From contig NC_081555.1 in assembly GCF_963082655.1 (NCBI RefSeq), positions 91,179,272 through 91,243,271 of the forward strand: a DNA stretch of 64,000 bases, written 5' to 3'. The position numbers and the translations under genes were made by a program. The DNA comes from Stomoxys calcitrans. Its lineage: Eukaryota; Arthropoda; Insecta; Diptera; Muscidae. The notes under the pieces were generated by a model. It saw only the letters and a list, made by a program, of their open reading frames with translations. It searched no databases and was not told where the DNA came from. Below are positions 1-12,400 of the stretch, piece after piece (positions within the stretch are counted from its first letter, which is position 1; every line of letters begins with the position of its first letter).

Positions 1-484
1 CAGATCGTACAATCCATATTAACAGAACCTAGGTAGATTTAAGAAGGAAAAGCCATAAGCATAACAACAACGAAATAAACGATAAAGATATTCCCACTCT
101 ACTGTCAATCGTATGTACAAAAATTAAAATTGTGAAAATATAAACAAAATCTTGAAAAATTTTAAAATCTAAACAAACCATTTGCCATAAGAGAGTATTT
201 GGATACAACTCTGAAATTTGAACATTTTAGCTGGGCTTATGACGTTACCTTCTGAAATCTACCTAGCATCTCAGGATTCACTGAATAGGATTAAGCCAAG
301 CGATTAGCCAATATAATTTTTGGCAGTACTAGGCATTGTAAATGTCAACATGTTCCCTTTTCACAGTCATTCTGGGTTTACGTTTTCTCCTATTTAATGA
401 CATTTTCAATCGGCAAATTTGACATCCTGAATCATGTTCATGGGGCCTATCCACTTTATGTTTTCGCAAGTGACCTAACCTTCT
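1..484. other. Unassigned AT-rich sequence
   Basis: I see no open frame, RNA gene or known repeat before the LINE fragment that begins near 485. Confidence 0.5.
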
Positions 485-1402
485 AGAGGACAGAGTGGGG
501 CTGGGGGTTTACATTGAGAACCCAGGGACTGAGATCTGTTTTAGACTGCTTGACCATAATACGGTCCTGCTGGCGGAGATCCGGGCGATTATGAAATGTG
601 TGAAGTGGTGTGGCGTTAACGCGAGGGCGTCGAGTCTGACATCTTTACCGATTCTAAAATTGTCATAAGGGCAATAACAACCAGGACGGTAAGGTCACGA
701 AGAGTCTTGCAGTGTAAGAAGGAGATTAACGCCTTCTCTGAGGATGGGAAAATCCGCATCGGTTGGGTGCCGGGCCATAACAAAGTAAGGGGAAATGAAA
801 GGCCAGACGATTTAGGGATGAAGGCCAAAGAACTGCCGTCTATAAACATGGTTAACTCGAAGCCTTTCGGATCGACGCAGTTCTAGTTAAGGAACTGGAT
901 GACGAATGCGCATGCAACATTGTGGATCAGCGAAACGGTGGGTAGGACGGCGAAAATCCTATGGGGGGATCCAGATCGTGAGAAGACGAGGCTGAAAGGA
1001 AGTAAGAAGGAGGTCAGTATAGCTTTTGGTATCATAACGGGATACATACGACTACGAGCTAACTTATGTAAAATCGATGCGGCAAGTGATAGCATGTGTA
1101 GGTCATGCGGAAAAGATGATGAGACTTTGGAGCATTTCCTGTGTCATGCCCCGCTTTAACGTCTAACAGATACCGGCACTAAGGTGGAGACACAATACCA
1201 GACATGAACCAACATTGGAGAGTGGTAAGGAAAACAATCAAGGATTTTGTAAGAAGCACGGAACTTCTAACTTAAAATTTTCTTTTCGAGGTTATTTTTT
1301 AGTTTTTAAAGCGCACAACAAGCCGATTAATGGCTTAGGTGTATGTCCATAGTGGCATGGGGCGGATTAATATCTGCACCCTCTTTTCAACCTAACCTAA
1401 CC
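485..1402 (+). mobile_element. LINE family 1, RNase H and 3' end (decayed)
   Basis: Frames on the plus strand encode RNase H pieces (GHNKVRGNERPDDL region near 775-815), then KGSKKEVSIAFGIITGYI and a C-terminal zinc-knuckle-like part ([19 protein letters not shown] near 1097-1155). Frameshifts and stops disrupt it. The 3' UTR ends in CAACCTAACCTAACC at 1388..1402. Confidence 0.8.
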
Positions 1403-1407
1403 TTCCA

Positions 1408-1432
1408 TTATTGTTGTTGTTGTTGTTGTAGT
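1408..1432. repeat. (TTG)n microsatellite
   Basis: ATTGTTGTTGTTGTTGTTG resembles the TTG-rich tail of the SINE family seen at 63726, so it may be a leftover SINE tail. Confidence 0.5.
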
Positions 1433-1439
1433 TTATGTG

Positions 1440-1640
1440 TTCTATCTTTCGTCTGCTTGATTCTATTGAGTGGCAAGACCCAGGAACTCTGCGACTAAGA
1501 TGGGGTGCGTCCACAGGGATTTGGGTCTGAGTCGAGTGGGTCTGGCTGGGCAGTTAAACAGGTGACGTCTGTCGTGCGGTCCCTGGTTACAATCGGGACA
1601 TACATCTTGCGCGTCGGCATCAATCCTTGGTCGAACGCGT
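1440..1640 (-). mobile_element. Jockey-type LINE C-terminal fragment
   Basis: On the minus strand this reads CPDCNQGPHDRRHLFNCPAR, a Cys/His knuckle found at the C-terminus of Jockey-group ORF2 proteins, then PTRLRPKSLWTHP. Only the last 65 codons remain. Confidence 0.65.
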
Positions 1641-2397
1641 AGAGCTAGCCGCTTGAAATTTTGCACATATACTTAATATTGATGTAGGTCGTTGGGGATT
1701 GCAAATGGGCCATATCGGCCTAGATTTAGATATAGCTTCCATATAAACCGATCACCCTATTTGACTCCGTGAGCCCCTGGAAGAGGCAATTTTTGTCCGA
1801 TTTGGCTGACATTTTGCACAAAGTGTTCTGTTATGACTTCCAACAACTGTGCCAAGTACCGTCCAAATCGGTCTATAATCTGACATAGCTCCCATATAAA
1901 CCGAACTCCCGATTTGACTTCTTGAGCCCCTGAAAGCCTCAATTTTCATCCGATTTGGCTGAAATTTTGCAAGTTGTGTTCTGTTATGATTTCCAATAAC
2001 TGTGTCAAGTACCGTTTAAATCGGTCAAGAAACTAATATAGCTTCCATATAAACGGATCTCCCGATTTGACTTCTTGCGCGCCTGGAAGCATCAATTTTC
2101 ATCCGATTTGGCTGAAATTTTGCATGACATGTTAGGTTATGACTTCCAACAACTGCGCAAAGTACCGTCTAAATCGGTCTATAACCTGATATAGCTCCCA
2201 TATAAACCGATCTAACGATTTGACTTCTTGAGCCCCTGGAAGCCGCAATTTTTGTCTGATTTGGCTGAAACTTTGCACATAGTGTTCTGTTATGACTTTC
2301 CACAACTGCGCCAAGTACAGTCTAAATCGGTCTATAATCAGATATAGCTGTAGTTCCCAAGATTCGGCCTGGCCGAACTTAGCACGCTTTTACTTAT
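1641..2397 (+). repeat. HTR-A element, 5'-truncated
   Basis: Four to five diverged copies of a roughly 152-bp unit (…ATATAGCTCCCATATAAACCG…) end in the 3' hairpin TTCGGCC-T-GGCCGAA (2363..2377) and CTTAGCACGCTTTTACTT. Confidence 0.8.
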
Positions 2398-2830
2398 CTC
2401 AGCCCTTTAGTTGACATTTCTCTTCAATAAGGTATGCCATTTCATGATGGAAAGATATACGAGTCAACAAGAGTCACCCATTGATTTTTCTTTCGACAAA
2501 GGAGACATATGTCACCTTGCGTACCTTGAATCTCCTACTGTATGACATATTCCCTACCATGTTACAGAGGGCAAGACTGTAAGCCATGCTCATTGACTTG
2601 ATGTTAAGTAACTGCGTTTGCTAAATTATTATATTACATCAGGTTCCCTGGAAGTCGGGAAACCAAGCTTTTAGACCAATTATCCTCTCATCGATCGTCG
2701 TCATTACCCTGGAGACTATTTCACGCGAATTGGGGGATAGGTGACTTCTCTTTGACGGCCTTCTTGGGGTTTGGCTTTTTATGACGTGATGTTAGAGTCC
2801 ATATATAGGGGTCCTTTCTTCTGGACTTGG
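2398..2830. other. Unassigned sequence
   Basis: No gene or recognisable repeat seen between HTR-A and the SINE. Confidence 0.4.
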
Positions 2831-3312
2831 AACAAATTTGCCCATGTGAATTCCTAAAGGAACAGCGGGTACACTTCTCCCAAATCAATGTGTGCTGTCC
2901 GATGCAAGTTTAAACACAATGATAAGTGACCTTCTACTTATTGCCGAGTCCGAGCAGAGTGTCGCAGAGTAATACCACTAAGTAGAGAAGTTTTAAACGG
3001 ATAGTCTTTTTCCGGATAGTCTAACCGCTCCTGCATCCAAATCGTTTTCAGTGCCTTCAGGATAAGACCTCAATGATAAGACCTCCTTTTTTATGCCGAG
3101 TCCGAATGGCGTGCCGCTAGCGACACCGCATTGTTGAGAAGTTTTAACATGGATGTATACCTCACAAATGTAGTTAGCATTAGTAGGAGGAGGAGGATTA
3201 GTAGTAGGAGGATAACCACCGCTGAAAAATTTTCTGATGTTCACGCGGGAATTTGAACTCAGGCGTTCGGCGTCATAGGTGGACATGCTAACCTCTGCGC
3301 CGTGGTGGTCTC
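2831..3312 (-). mobile_element. tRNA-derived SINE, internally duplicated
   Basis: The head lies on the right: A box 3284..3303 (read on minus GGCGCAGAGGTTAGCATG) and B box 3248..3260 (GAGTTCAAATTCC). The body (GCCGAGTCCGAA..GTGCCGC, GAAGTTTTA) is seen twice, at about 2945-3000 and 3098-3160, so part of it is duplicated. Further copies lie at 63735, 42160, 39190 and 3475. Confidence 0.7.
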
Positions 3313-3474
3313 CTTATAGGATGCCCTATTACCGAGGAACTCAAAGAAGCCCCCAGATCACACCGTGTATTACAGAAGGTCCCGGGAAAGCCGGGTTAAC
3401 GCAGCCTAGAGGCCGTTTTTGGGGTTAATAATTCCTTGCGCCTCATGTAGCATACCGCCACACATGCAGTCTTT

Positions 3475-3527
3475 TGGAAATGCAAATTTGCCCCTGAACA
3501 TTCCATTAGGAAAAAGGGTCAAACTTC
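3475..3527 (-). mobile_element. SINE 3' fragment
   Basis: ATTTGCCCCTGAACATTCC matches the distal part of the SINE at 63757 onward. The 160 bp to its left are unassigned. Confidence 0.45.
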
Positions 3528-3540
3528 CTATCCAACCTAT

Positions 3541-4080
3541 ATATGGTTAGGTTGAAAAGAGGGTGAGGATATTAATCCGCCCCATGCCACTATGGACAAA
3601 CACATAAGCCATTAATCGGCTTGTTGTGCGCTCTAAATACTAAAAAGTAACCTCAAAAAAGACCATTTAAGTCAGGAATCGCGTGCTACATACAACTACT
3701 TATTAATTGTTTTAAATACCACGCCCTTTAGTTGGTTCATTTCTGTTTTGTCCCCACTTAAGTGCCGGTATCTGTTATACGCGAAACCCGTACAATGACT
3801 TAGGAAGTTTATTGACGGCAGTCCTTTGGTCTTCATTGCAAATTCGTCTGCTATTTCATTCCCCTTTAATCCGCAATGCCCCACACTCAAACGATGCGAA
3901 TCGTTTATATCTGCCACTTCAATCATATCACTTGTCGCATCGAATTTACATAAGAGAGTTCGTAAACCTATGTGTCCTGCTATGATACCGAACGCGATAC
4001 TGACCTCCTGCTTACTTCCTTTCAGCAAAAGACTAGTCTTCTAACGATCCGGATATCGCCATAGAATTTTCGACGTCCTA
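3541..4080 (-). mobile_element. LINE family 1 3' part, rearranged
   Basis: The 3' tail is GGTTAGGTTGAAAAGAGGG on plus at 3546, the complement of the (AACCT) tail. The coding part is out of order: KGSKQEVSIAFGIIAGH is followed by an RNase H piece (GNEIADEFAMKTKGLPSIN) that should precede it, then by NRYRHLSGD. The segment with the Cys/His knuckle is replaced. Confidence 0.75.
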
Positions 4081-4975
4081 CCGAACGTTGGGCCCGGACG
4101 GAATCTCTACATCGATGTTGAAGAATCAGGATTTATCTGGAGTTGAGTACCTTACGACTGTCCTCAACCTGAACACTGTTATTGTTCTTGATGTCTGGAA
4201 AATGGGCAGAGTGATCCCTCTACTGAAGCCTGGAAAGGACCTGAGTTTGGGGGAGTCGATCTCCTTCTCTCACGAGTAGCCAAGACGCTGGAGGGAATAC
4301 TCCTTCCGAGCCCCGTAGGAGAATTTCCATTCGGCGAGCATCAACATGGATTTCGAAGACTGCATAGCACAACAACAGCTTTGTATGCCATCACCGCACA
4401 CATTCGTTGTGGCTTCAACCAGCCCAGGTCATGTGATAGGACGATCCTCGTGGCACTAGACCTATCGAAGGCATTCGACACGGTCAGTCATGCCAAATTA
4501 TTTAAGGACATCGCCAACACGTCCCTCCAGCCAGGCCTGAAACGCTTGGTCGCGAATTATCTGTGTGGTCGCCAGTCATTTGTGGAATTAAGGGATCGAA
4601 GGTCGAAGTACCGTAGAGTGAAAAAGGGAGTTTCCCAAGGCGAGGTGATATCTCCGGCACTGTTTAATTTATACCTGTCCTCCATTTCACCCCCTCTAGA
4701 CGTCATAGAGATCATATCACATGCGGACGATTGCACGATCATGGCAACATGCCCCCCACCCATTGTTGACATCTGGAATAGATTGAACGCCTACCTCAAC
4801 GAACTTGCCTCATATTTCGCTGTAATAAATCTGAAGATATCTGCCACCAAATCTTCAGCCACATTGTTCACCATATTGTTCACGTGAGGTGAAAACCAAG
4901 TCAAGTGAGGTGAATGTGATGATCAATAGAGAAATGATTCCGACCATCAAGTGTCCCAAAATACTTGGCATCACT
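4081..4975 (+). mobile_element. LINE family 3 reverse transcriptase, frameshifted
   Basis: Encodes GPDGIS, then ALDLSKAFDTVSHAKLF, GVSQGEVISPALFNLYLSSI and ISHADDCTIMA, the RT palm motifs with the ADD catalytic pair. Frames change near 4280-4380 and at 4887, after which VKTKSSEVNVMI and CPKILGIT continue. This differs from family 1, which has SPGPDGI and a YADD box. Confidence 0.85.
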
Positions 4976-5035
4976 AAATCATCTAAATCAAATAAAAAAT
5001 CATCCTTTGTTGGGTCTTCGACCAATATATCGATG

Positions 5036-5100
5036 TGTTACAAACGGAATGGCGAAGTTAGTATACCCCCATCCTATAGTGGAGGGTATAAAAATATTCC
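5036..5100 (-). repeat. HTR-A 5' terminal fragment
   Basis: On plus it reads GTTACAAACGGAATGGCGAAG … ATAGTGGAGGGTATAAAAA, the inverse of the HTR-A 5' end. Confidence 0.65.
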
Positions 5101-5923
5101 CATTCGCAGTAAAGTGATATTCATTCTTGCGGGACGAAAGAAACTCAACAACTGAGAATTCAATGAACTCTTGTAACAGGAAATTTTCTCAAAGTGTTTA
5201 AAACACATGTTGGATTCCCCATTTAAGCTTTTCATTCCATAAAAAGCTTTGTAAGGCAAAGCTTTCACTAAGTCTCTAACAAAGAACGTAAACAACAAAG
5301 GATAATAACACTAAGGATAATAGGTGAGGCATTCATAACAAAAGTGACGTCTTTGAATGTGGGAGAAAACAGTTTTAAACAAAGCAAATCTCTAACACAG
5401 TTATACCAACATCGTATTCTATAAAAAAAAAATATTCACCAAAAAAATAAATTTTTAACACAACTGAAAAAGTGAAAAGTTAAGGGAGCAAAACAAACTC
5501 CCAACTTTTATTTACATTGAAAAATCAATAGCCTTTAAAAAGGAAAACTTATCATTCCTATTGCGAAAAAATATCCTCCATGTTAAGTAACAACTGGCAA
5601 CAACATCGTAGTTAAGTAATAATTAATTAACCAGAATTGGTATAGAAACCAATGTGGAGGCAGTTAAAGCATAGTACAGCGCAAGAGGAATTTGAAATAA
5701 TAAATACCACATCATTAAATGCCAAAGTTGAAGCGGAACTCTAAATTTTTTTAACTATTCCACCCCCACAAAACTCCCACCCACGATTTGGTGTGCACTC
5801 TATTGTGACGTCGAAAGACAGACCTACCTGGCAGGTGGCATAATAAATTGCGTTTCCGTTGCCTGGGGATACAATTGCTTGCATCTAGAGAGGAAACGGA
5901 AATAAAACAAATCCTTACAAATT
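5101..5923. other. Upstream region and presumed 5' UTR of gene 1
   Basis: No repeat recognised. AT-rich up to about 5640; the last 150 bp before the ATG (with CCTACCTGGCAGGTGGCATAA near 5824) probably hold the promoter or leader of the long isoform, but I see no clear TATA or Inr match. Confidence 0.35.
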
Positions 5924-6417
5924 ATGGCCAGCACTGAAGCTAATTCGAAACAGCAACAGCAGCTATCAAGAATGCAACCATCATCGACAAACACAGCAAC
6001 ATCGAGTACTTCTTCGTTGGCCTCCTCAGCATCTTCGTCCAAATCGAATAATGGCAATAACAATATAGCGGCCAATGCTTTTCTCATGGAAGCCACAAAT
6101 GGCTGCTCCATGGCATCACCTAGCAGCAATTCGGCTATACTACATCCGCCGCCTCCGCCGCCTTATCACTATGCAACAAATGATGGTAAACAATCTATGC
6201 CCATTCATATGCCTTCTTCACTTTTGGAATTGCCGAATGATAAAATTCTCATGGATAAAGCCAAACTTTTGGAAGCTGCCTCCCTGGATGAAGCCTTTGG
6301 TCCAGCCGTTATCAATGAGCCGCAAAAAAGACGCTGGCTTTCGTCGTTGCACAGTGTTATATTCATTATCACCTGTGCCCTGGCCATATTTATTGTCTTT
6401 AGAAATGTCTTAACTTG
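5924..6417 (+). CDS. Gene 1 exon 1 (long-isoform N-terminus)
   Basis: The start ATG at 5924 has A at -3 and G at +4, and an in-frame TAA stands at 5903, so it is the first possible start in this frame. The exon encodes 164 residues plus two bases of Trp165. Ser/Asn-rich tracts and [10 protein letters not shown] precede a hydrophobic helix ending near Leu163. The donor is G|gtaagt at 6418. Confidence 0.9.
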
Positions 6418-9400
6418 GTAAGTAAATTGATGGTGGAAAATTTGGGTGTTTTAAAATTTTAGAGTTTTTTTTGTGGTACGAGGTGGTGGTGAGGTCATTT
6501 GAGCAAAATCACTGTTAAAATGTTTGCTCTATTTATGGTCTAGAAAAAACTTTTTAAAAAAAAAAAAAACTGTTGTGACTTTTATGGGCCCAAAAGCTTA
6601 AATCGAGAGATCAATCTATATGGCAGCTATATCGAAATCTGGACCGATCTGAACCAAATTGCAAAATGTTGTCGAAGAACCTAACGCAGCTCAATGTTCC
6701 AAATTTCGGCGAAATCGGAAAATAAATGCGCCTTTTATGGGCCCAAAACCTTATATCGAGAGATCGGTCTATATGGCAGCTATATCAAAATCTGAACCGA
6801 TCGGGGCCGAATTGAAGAGGACTGACGAAGGGCCTAACACAACTCACTGTCCCAAATGTCGGCGAAATCGCACAATAAATGCGCCTTTTATCGGCCCAAA
6901 ACCTTATATCGAGAGATCGGTCTATATGGCAGCTATATCAAAATCTGAACCGATCGGGGCCGAATTGAAGAGGACTGACGAAGGGCCTAACACAACTCAC
7001 TGTTCCAAATTTCGGCAACATCGGACAATACATGCGCCTTTAATGGGTCCAAAACCTTAAATCGATAGATCGGTCTATATGGCAGCTATATCCAAATCTG
7101 GACTGATCTATCCTGTATTGCAAAAGTATGTCGAGGGGCCTAACACAATTTACTGTCCCAAATTTCGGCGACATCGGAGAATAAATGAACATTTTATGGG
7201 CCCAAAACCTTATATCGAGAGATCGGTTTGTTTGGCAGCTATATCCAAATCTGGACCGATCTGGGCCAAATTGAAGAAGGTTGGCGACTGGCTCGACACA
7301 AATCACTGTCCCAAATTTCAGCAAAACTGGATAATAAAAGTAGCCGAAAGGCTTCGGGTTGACCAAGATTATTGACTGCAGTCCTCTAGCCTTCACCGGC
7401 AAATCGTCTGCCCTTTCATTCCCCCTTACTCCGTTATGGCTCGGCACCCAAACGATGCGGATTTTCCAATCCTCAGAGAAGGCGGTAATCTCCTTCTTAC
7501 ACTGCAAGACTGTTCGTGACTTTACCGTCCTGGTTGTTATTGCCCTTATGGCCATTTTACTGTCCGTAAAGATGTTCACACTCGACGTCCTCGCACCACA
7601 CCACCTCACGCGATCGCACGCATCTCCGCCTGCAGGAAGTCTAAAACAGATCTCAGTCCTTGGGTTCTCAATGTAGACCGCCAGGCTCATTCTGTCTTCT
7701 AGCTTTGATCCGTCTATGTAACATGATCTTCTAGATGGCAATACTAGGGTACCGTCAAACCAAGACTGTGCCGCTGGCAGCAGTGCCTCGCACCCGACCT
7801 GAAGTGTCATTTCAAGTATCCGATTGGAAATGCCTTTTAATCTATTCGGGTTTCCTATTGTCGCCTCGATTATACCTCGATGGTATGAACTGCTCCCATC
7901 CTCAATCCATTGTCCCATCGCCTTAAGTCCCATAGCCGCAGATAATATGAGCTGCTGCCATCCTCAATTCATTCTCCCATCGCCTTAAGTCTCATAGTCG
8001 CAGTGGTTGCCTCATACTTAATCTGTATGTCAAAGGGTCGGATATCTAGAATAGTCCCAGTGCCCTAGTGGCCGTGGTTCTCATCATTCCGCCTATGCCA
8101 AGACAACATGTTCTCTGAACCCATTTATTATTGTACTTTTTCTCCATAGCAATCCAACTACTGAGGCGTAAGTAAGCATTGGTCTAATCACGCTCCTGTA
8201 GAGCCAGTGGACTATTCTCAGATGTAAGTCTCATTTCGAGCCTGCGGCCCGTCTACATAGTGCCCAACATCTGTGAGCCTTCTTAGTATGCTCTTGAATG
8301 TGACACTTCCAATTAAGTTTCCTATTCAAGATCACACCAAAGTATTTGACCTTGTCAGATATCGAAATCGTCTTATTGAGGAAACGTGGTGTCTTAAACT
8401 GGCCCACCTTCGTCTTCCCCGTGAACAGGCATGTTTCAGTCTTCTCTGGGTTAACATTGAGACCTATGGGTCCAGCTCGGTCATATGCCCTATGCAAGAC
8501 ACTTTCGGCCCTTCTGCATAGCTTGTTCGGATCCTTACCCTTTAGAAGTATTATAACATCGTCTGCGTAGTAGACGTGTTCAAATCCCTCCTCAGTCAGC
8601 ATCTGTAGTAGGCCATTTTTTTTGGTCACCCATAGGAGTGGCGACAAAATGCCCCCCAGTGGCGTGCCTTGTGCTACTTTCCCCTTTTATATTTATGCCA
8701 TGGAACGCACAATTTATCCACCTGTTCCTTAGCATATGGTTTATCCAGTCTCTAAGGACCGGATCCACCCGGTACTGGTGACTGGCGTAAATAAGTATTG
8801 ATCTAATCTAGCTCCTGTAGAGCCAGTGGACTATCCTCGGATTCAGGGCCCTGGGATTTGAGCCTACGGTCCGTCTACATAGTGCCCAACATGTGAGACT
8901 CTCAGAATGTGACACTACCACTTAAGTTTCATATCCAAGATCACTCCTAAGTATTTGACCTTATCAGATATCGAAATAGTTTTATTGAGGAAACGTGGTG
9001 CGTCAAATTGGCCCACCTTCTTCCTCGTGAAGACCCGTCTAGACATTAGGTTTTTAACAACTAGTCTCTTCTTCTTTGATGTCCTTAAAGCCTCTGCAAA
9101 AGTAGTTATTGGAAACCTTCAGTTTGTCAGCATGTTTTTCGATTAGACAATGACTGAGACGTCTGTTCTAGCCAGTGACAGTAAGCGGCAGACCTCTTCA
9201 AGTCTAGATTAGGTAACATAGTTTTGGAATGCTCACAGCCCCCTCTTTGTGACCATCCATCATTCGTTGTCCCGTTGGCCTAGTCCTGGAAACTTAGCTT
9301 ACATGTCGCTAGAGGCATCCATCCATTGGCGATTGCGAGCCCATGGGCTTGCATGGCATTAAATTCGCGTGTACGTACACAATACTGTGCAATAGTGTGT

Positions 9401-12400
9401 GTGTTTTACCCAACACTGTTTTAAGGTGATTGTGTATGAAGAAAGGAACGTTTCTTGACCATAAGCGTAAAAAATGCCTCTGGGTGGGCTAAGCAAAGTT
9501 TTATCCACCTGTCTCAGAAAGATAGGCTGGTTAGGCTAATGCTCTTAAGAGATACGAGTATACATTTGTAATCACATTCTCTTTTCCTAATTGCCTTTTT
9601 TTAAACAATTCAATTAAAAGACTTCATATGACTAAAAAACAGCAAAAAAACGTCCAAAACAAAGAAATTGCAAACAATAGATAGCGATTAATAGCGGCAG
9701 ATAATCCGTATGGTAGATTTTGTAGATAAAAAACAAGTAAGAGCATGCTAAGTTCGGCTGAGCCGAATCTTATATACCTTCCACCATGGATCGTATTTGT
9801 CGAGTTCTATGCGCGGTATCTCTTTTTAGACAAACAAAGAATATTGAATAAGAACCGTTATGCTAATGGAGCTATATCAAGTTATAGTCCGATTCGGACC
9901 ATAAATGAAAGCTGAACATTGTAGTCATTGTGTAATATTTCAGTTCATTTGGATAAAATTGCGCTTTGTAGGGGCTCAAGAAGCAAAATCGGGGGATAGG
10001 TTTATATGGGAGCTGTATCAAGCTATTGAACAATTCAGACCATATTAGAGACGTATGTTGAAGGTCATGAGAGAAGCCGTTGTAGGAAATTTCTGCTAAA
10101 TCGGATGACAATTGGGCCCTCTAGAGGCTCAAGTCGAGATCCCAGATCGGTTTATATGGCAGCTATATCAGGTTATGAACCGATTTGAATCATACTGTCA
10201 TGGGAGCTGTATCAAACTATTGATCGATTCAGACCATATTAGACACGTATGTTGAAGGTCATGAGAGAAACCGTTGTACAAAATGTCTTCCAAATCGGAC
10301 TAGAATTGCGCCCTCTAGAGGTTAAGAAGTCAAGACACAAGATCGGTTTTATGGCAGTTATTCGGTTGCCCAAAAAGTAATTGTCGGTAATATAGTCGGC
10401 GTTGACAAATTTTTTCAACGGTTTGTGACTCTGTCTTTCTTCTGTCAGTTATCAGCTGTTACTTTTAGCTTGCTTTAGAAAAAAAGTGCGCGAAATTTTG
10501 TTTACATTTGTTTGTTTGGCGTCAATTTTAATATGGGTACCACATGTATTGAAAGAAATACATTTAACAAACCGAATCAACGCTTGTGATATGCACCTTA
10601 AACGCAATGAATTCGATCCGTTTTAAAAACGAATCATAACTTGAGATGACAAATGGATTGTTTACAACAACGTCAGTCGAAAACGATCATGGTCCAAGCA
10701 TGGTGAACCAGCTCAAACCACTTCAAAGGCTGATATCCACCAAAAGAAGGTTATGCTGTCTGTTTGGTGGGATTGGAAGGGTGTGGTATATTTTGAGCTG
10801 CTTCCAAGGAACCAAACGATTAATTCGGATGTTTACTGTCAACAATTGGACAAATTGAATACAGCCATCAAGGTGAAGCGACTAGAATTGGTCAATCGTA
10901 AAGGACAACGCTAGATCGCACACACCAGGACAACGCTAGATCGCACACATCTTTGGTCACTCGCCAAAAACTGAGTGAGCTTGGCTGGGAACTTTTGATG
11001 CATCCACCATATAGTCCTGACCTTGCACCATCAGACTATCATTTATTTTGATCTTTGCAGAACTCCTTAAATGGTAAAACTTTCGGCAATGATGAGGCTA
11101 TAAAATCGCACTTGGTTCAGTTTTTTGCAGATAAAGGCCAGAAGTTCTATGAGCGTGGAATACTAAATTTGCAAGGAAGATGGAAAAAGGTTATCGAACA
11201 AAATGGCAATTATATATTTGATTAAAGTTCACTCTAAGTTTTATTAAAAATGCATTTACTTTCTTTTAAAAAATCCGCAATTACTTTTTAGGCAACCCAA
11301 TATATCAAAACATAGACCGATTTGAACCATACATAGGCGCAGTTGTTGGAAGTGATACCAAAACACCACGTGCAAAATTTCAGTCAAATCGGACGAGAAT
11401 TGCGTCCTCTAGAGGCTCAAGTTGTCAAGACCCAAGATCGGTTTATATGGCAGCTTTTTCAAAACATGGACCGATTTGGCCCATTTACAATCCTAACCGA
11501 CCTACACTAATAAAAAGTATTTGTGCAAAATTTCAAGCGGCTGGCTTTACTCGTTCGAAAGTTAGAATGCTTTCGACAGACAGACGGATGGACGGACAGA
11601 CATGGCTAGATCGACTTAAAACGACATGACGATCAAGAATATATATACTTTATGGGGTCTCAGACACATATTTCGAGGTGTTACAAACAGAATGACGAAA
11701 TTAGTATGCCCCCATCCCATGGTTGAGGGTATAACAAATGTTATACCCTGTATTATTGGACAGGAAATTGAACTTCAAATCCAATATTTTGGAAAAGGCA
11801 AGAAAGGCAAATCTTGCTCTATATAATAGAAAGAGGGGCATTTGCAAAAACTTGGGTGCTTAAACCGCATATCTTGCACTGGCTGTATACCACAGTTGTT
11901 AGACCTATAAAGCTATATTGTATTTTGATTTGGTGGACGGTGCTCCAAAAATCCACCTACTGTTTAGTACTCGACCGGATCCAATACCACAATTTCAAAA
12001 ACGCCAGATTTCGAAGATGAGTGCACCGATTTAAGCGAAATTTGGAATGCCAACTTATGGTACCCCAAAAACACGAAATTGATATACACTTTTTGGGTCA
12101 AATAACCTGGGGGATGCCCCATCCCAAAACCCTGCCGGACGGACAATATGGGTATCAAATGAAAGGTATTTAAGAGTAGAATATGAACTTGGTATGCAAA
12201 TTTCACGAAATTGGTATACAATTTTTGGGTCAAATAACCTGGGGGGGATGACCCATCCCAAAACCCTGCCAGACTGACATGTTTACCGGTTAGGACAATA
12301 TGGATATCAAATGAAAGGTATTTAAGAGTAGAATACGAACTTGGTATACAAATTTCGGCTAAAGTGTTCGTGGGGGTCCCCCACCCCCAACAACACTCTT

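Noticed and set aside
616..1095. Two minus-strand frames opposite the LINE RNase H
   Set aside because: Shadows of the LINE coding strand; the same shadow appears opposite every family 1 copy.
3248..3303. tRNA gene
   Set aside because: A and B boxes are present but the sequence between and after does not form a clean cloverleaf and continues into a SINE body.
6659..7060. 133-codon plus-strand frame with internal repeats
   Set aside because: Lies wholly in the 153-bp HTR-B array and simply reads the repeat in one frame.
7040..7933. 297-codon minus-strand frame
   Set aside because: Chimera of a LINE RNase H piece and the HTR-B array; not a host gene.
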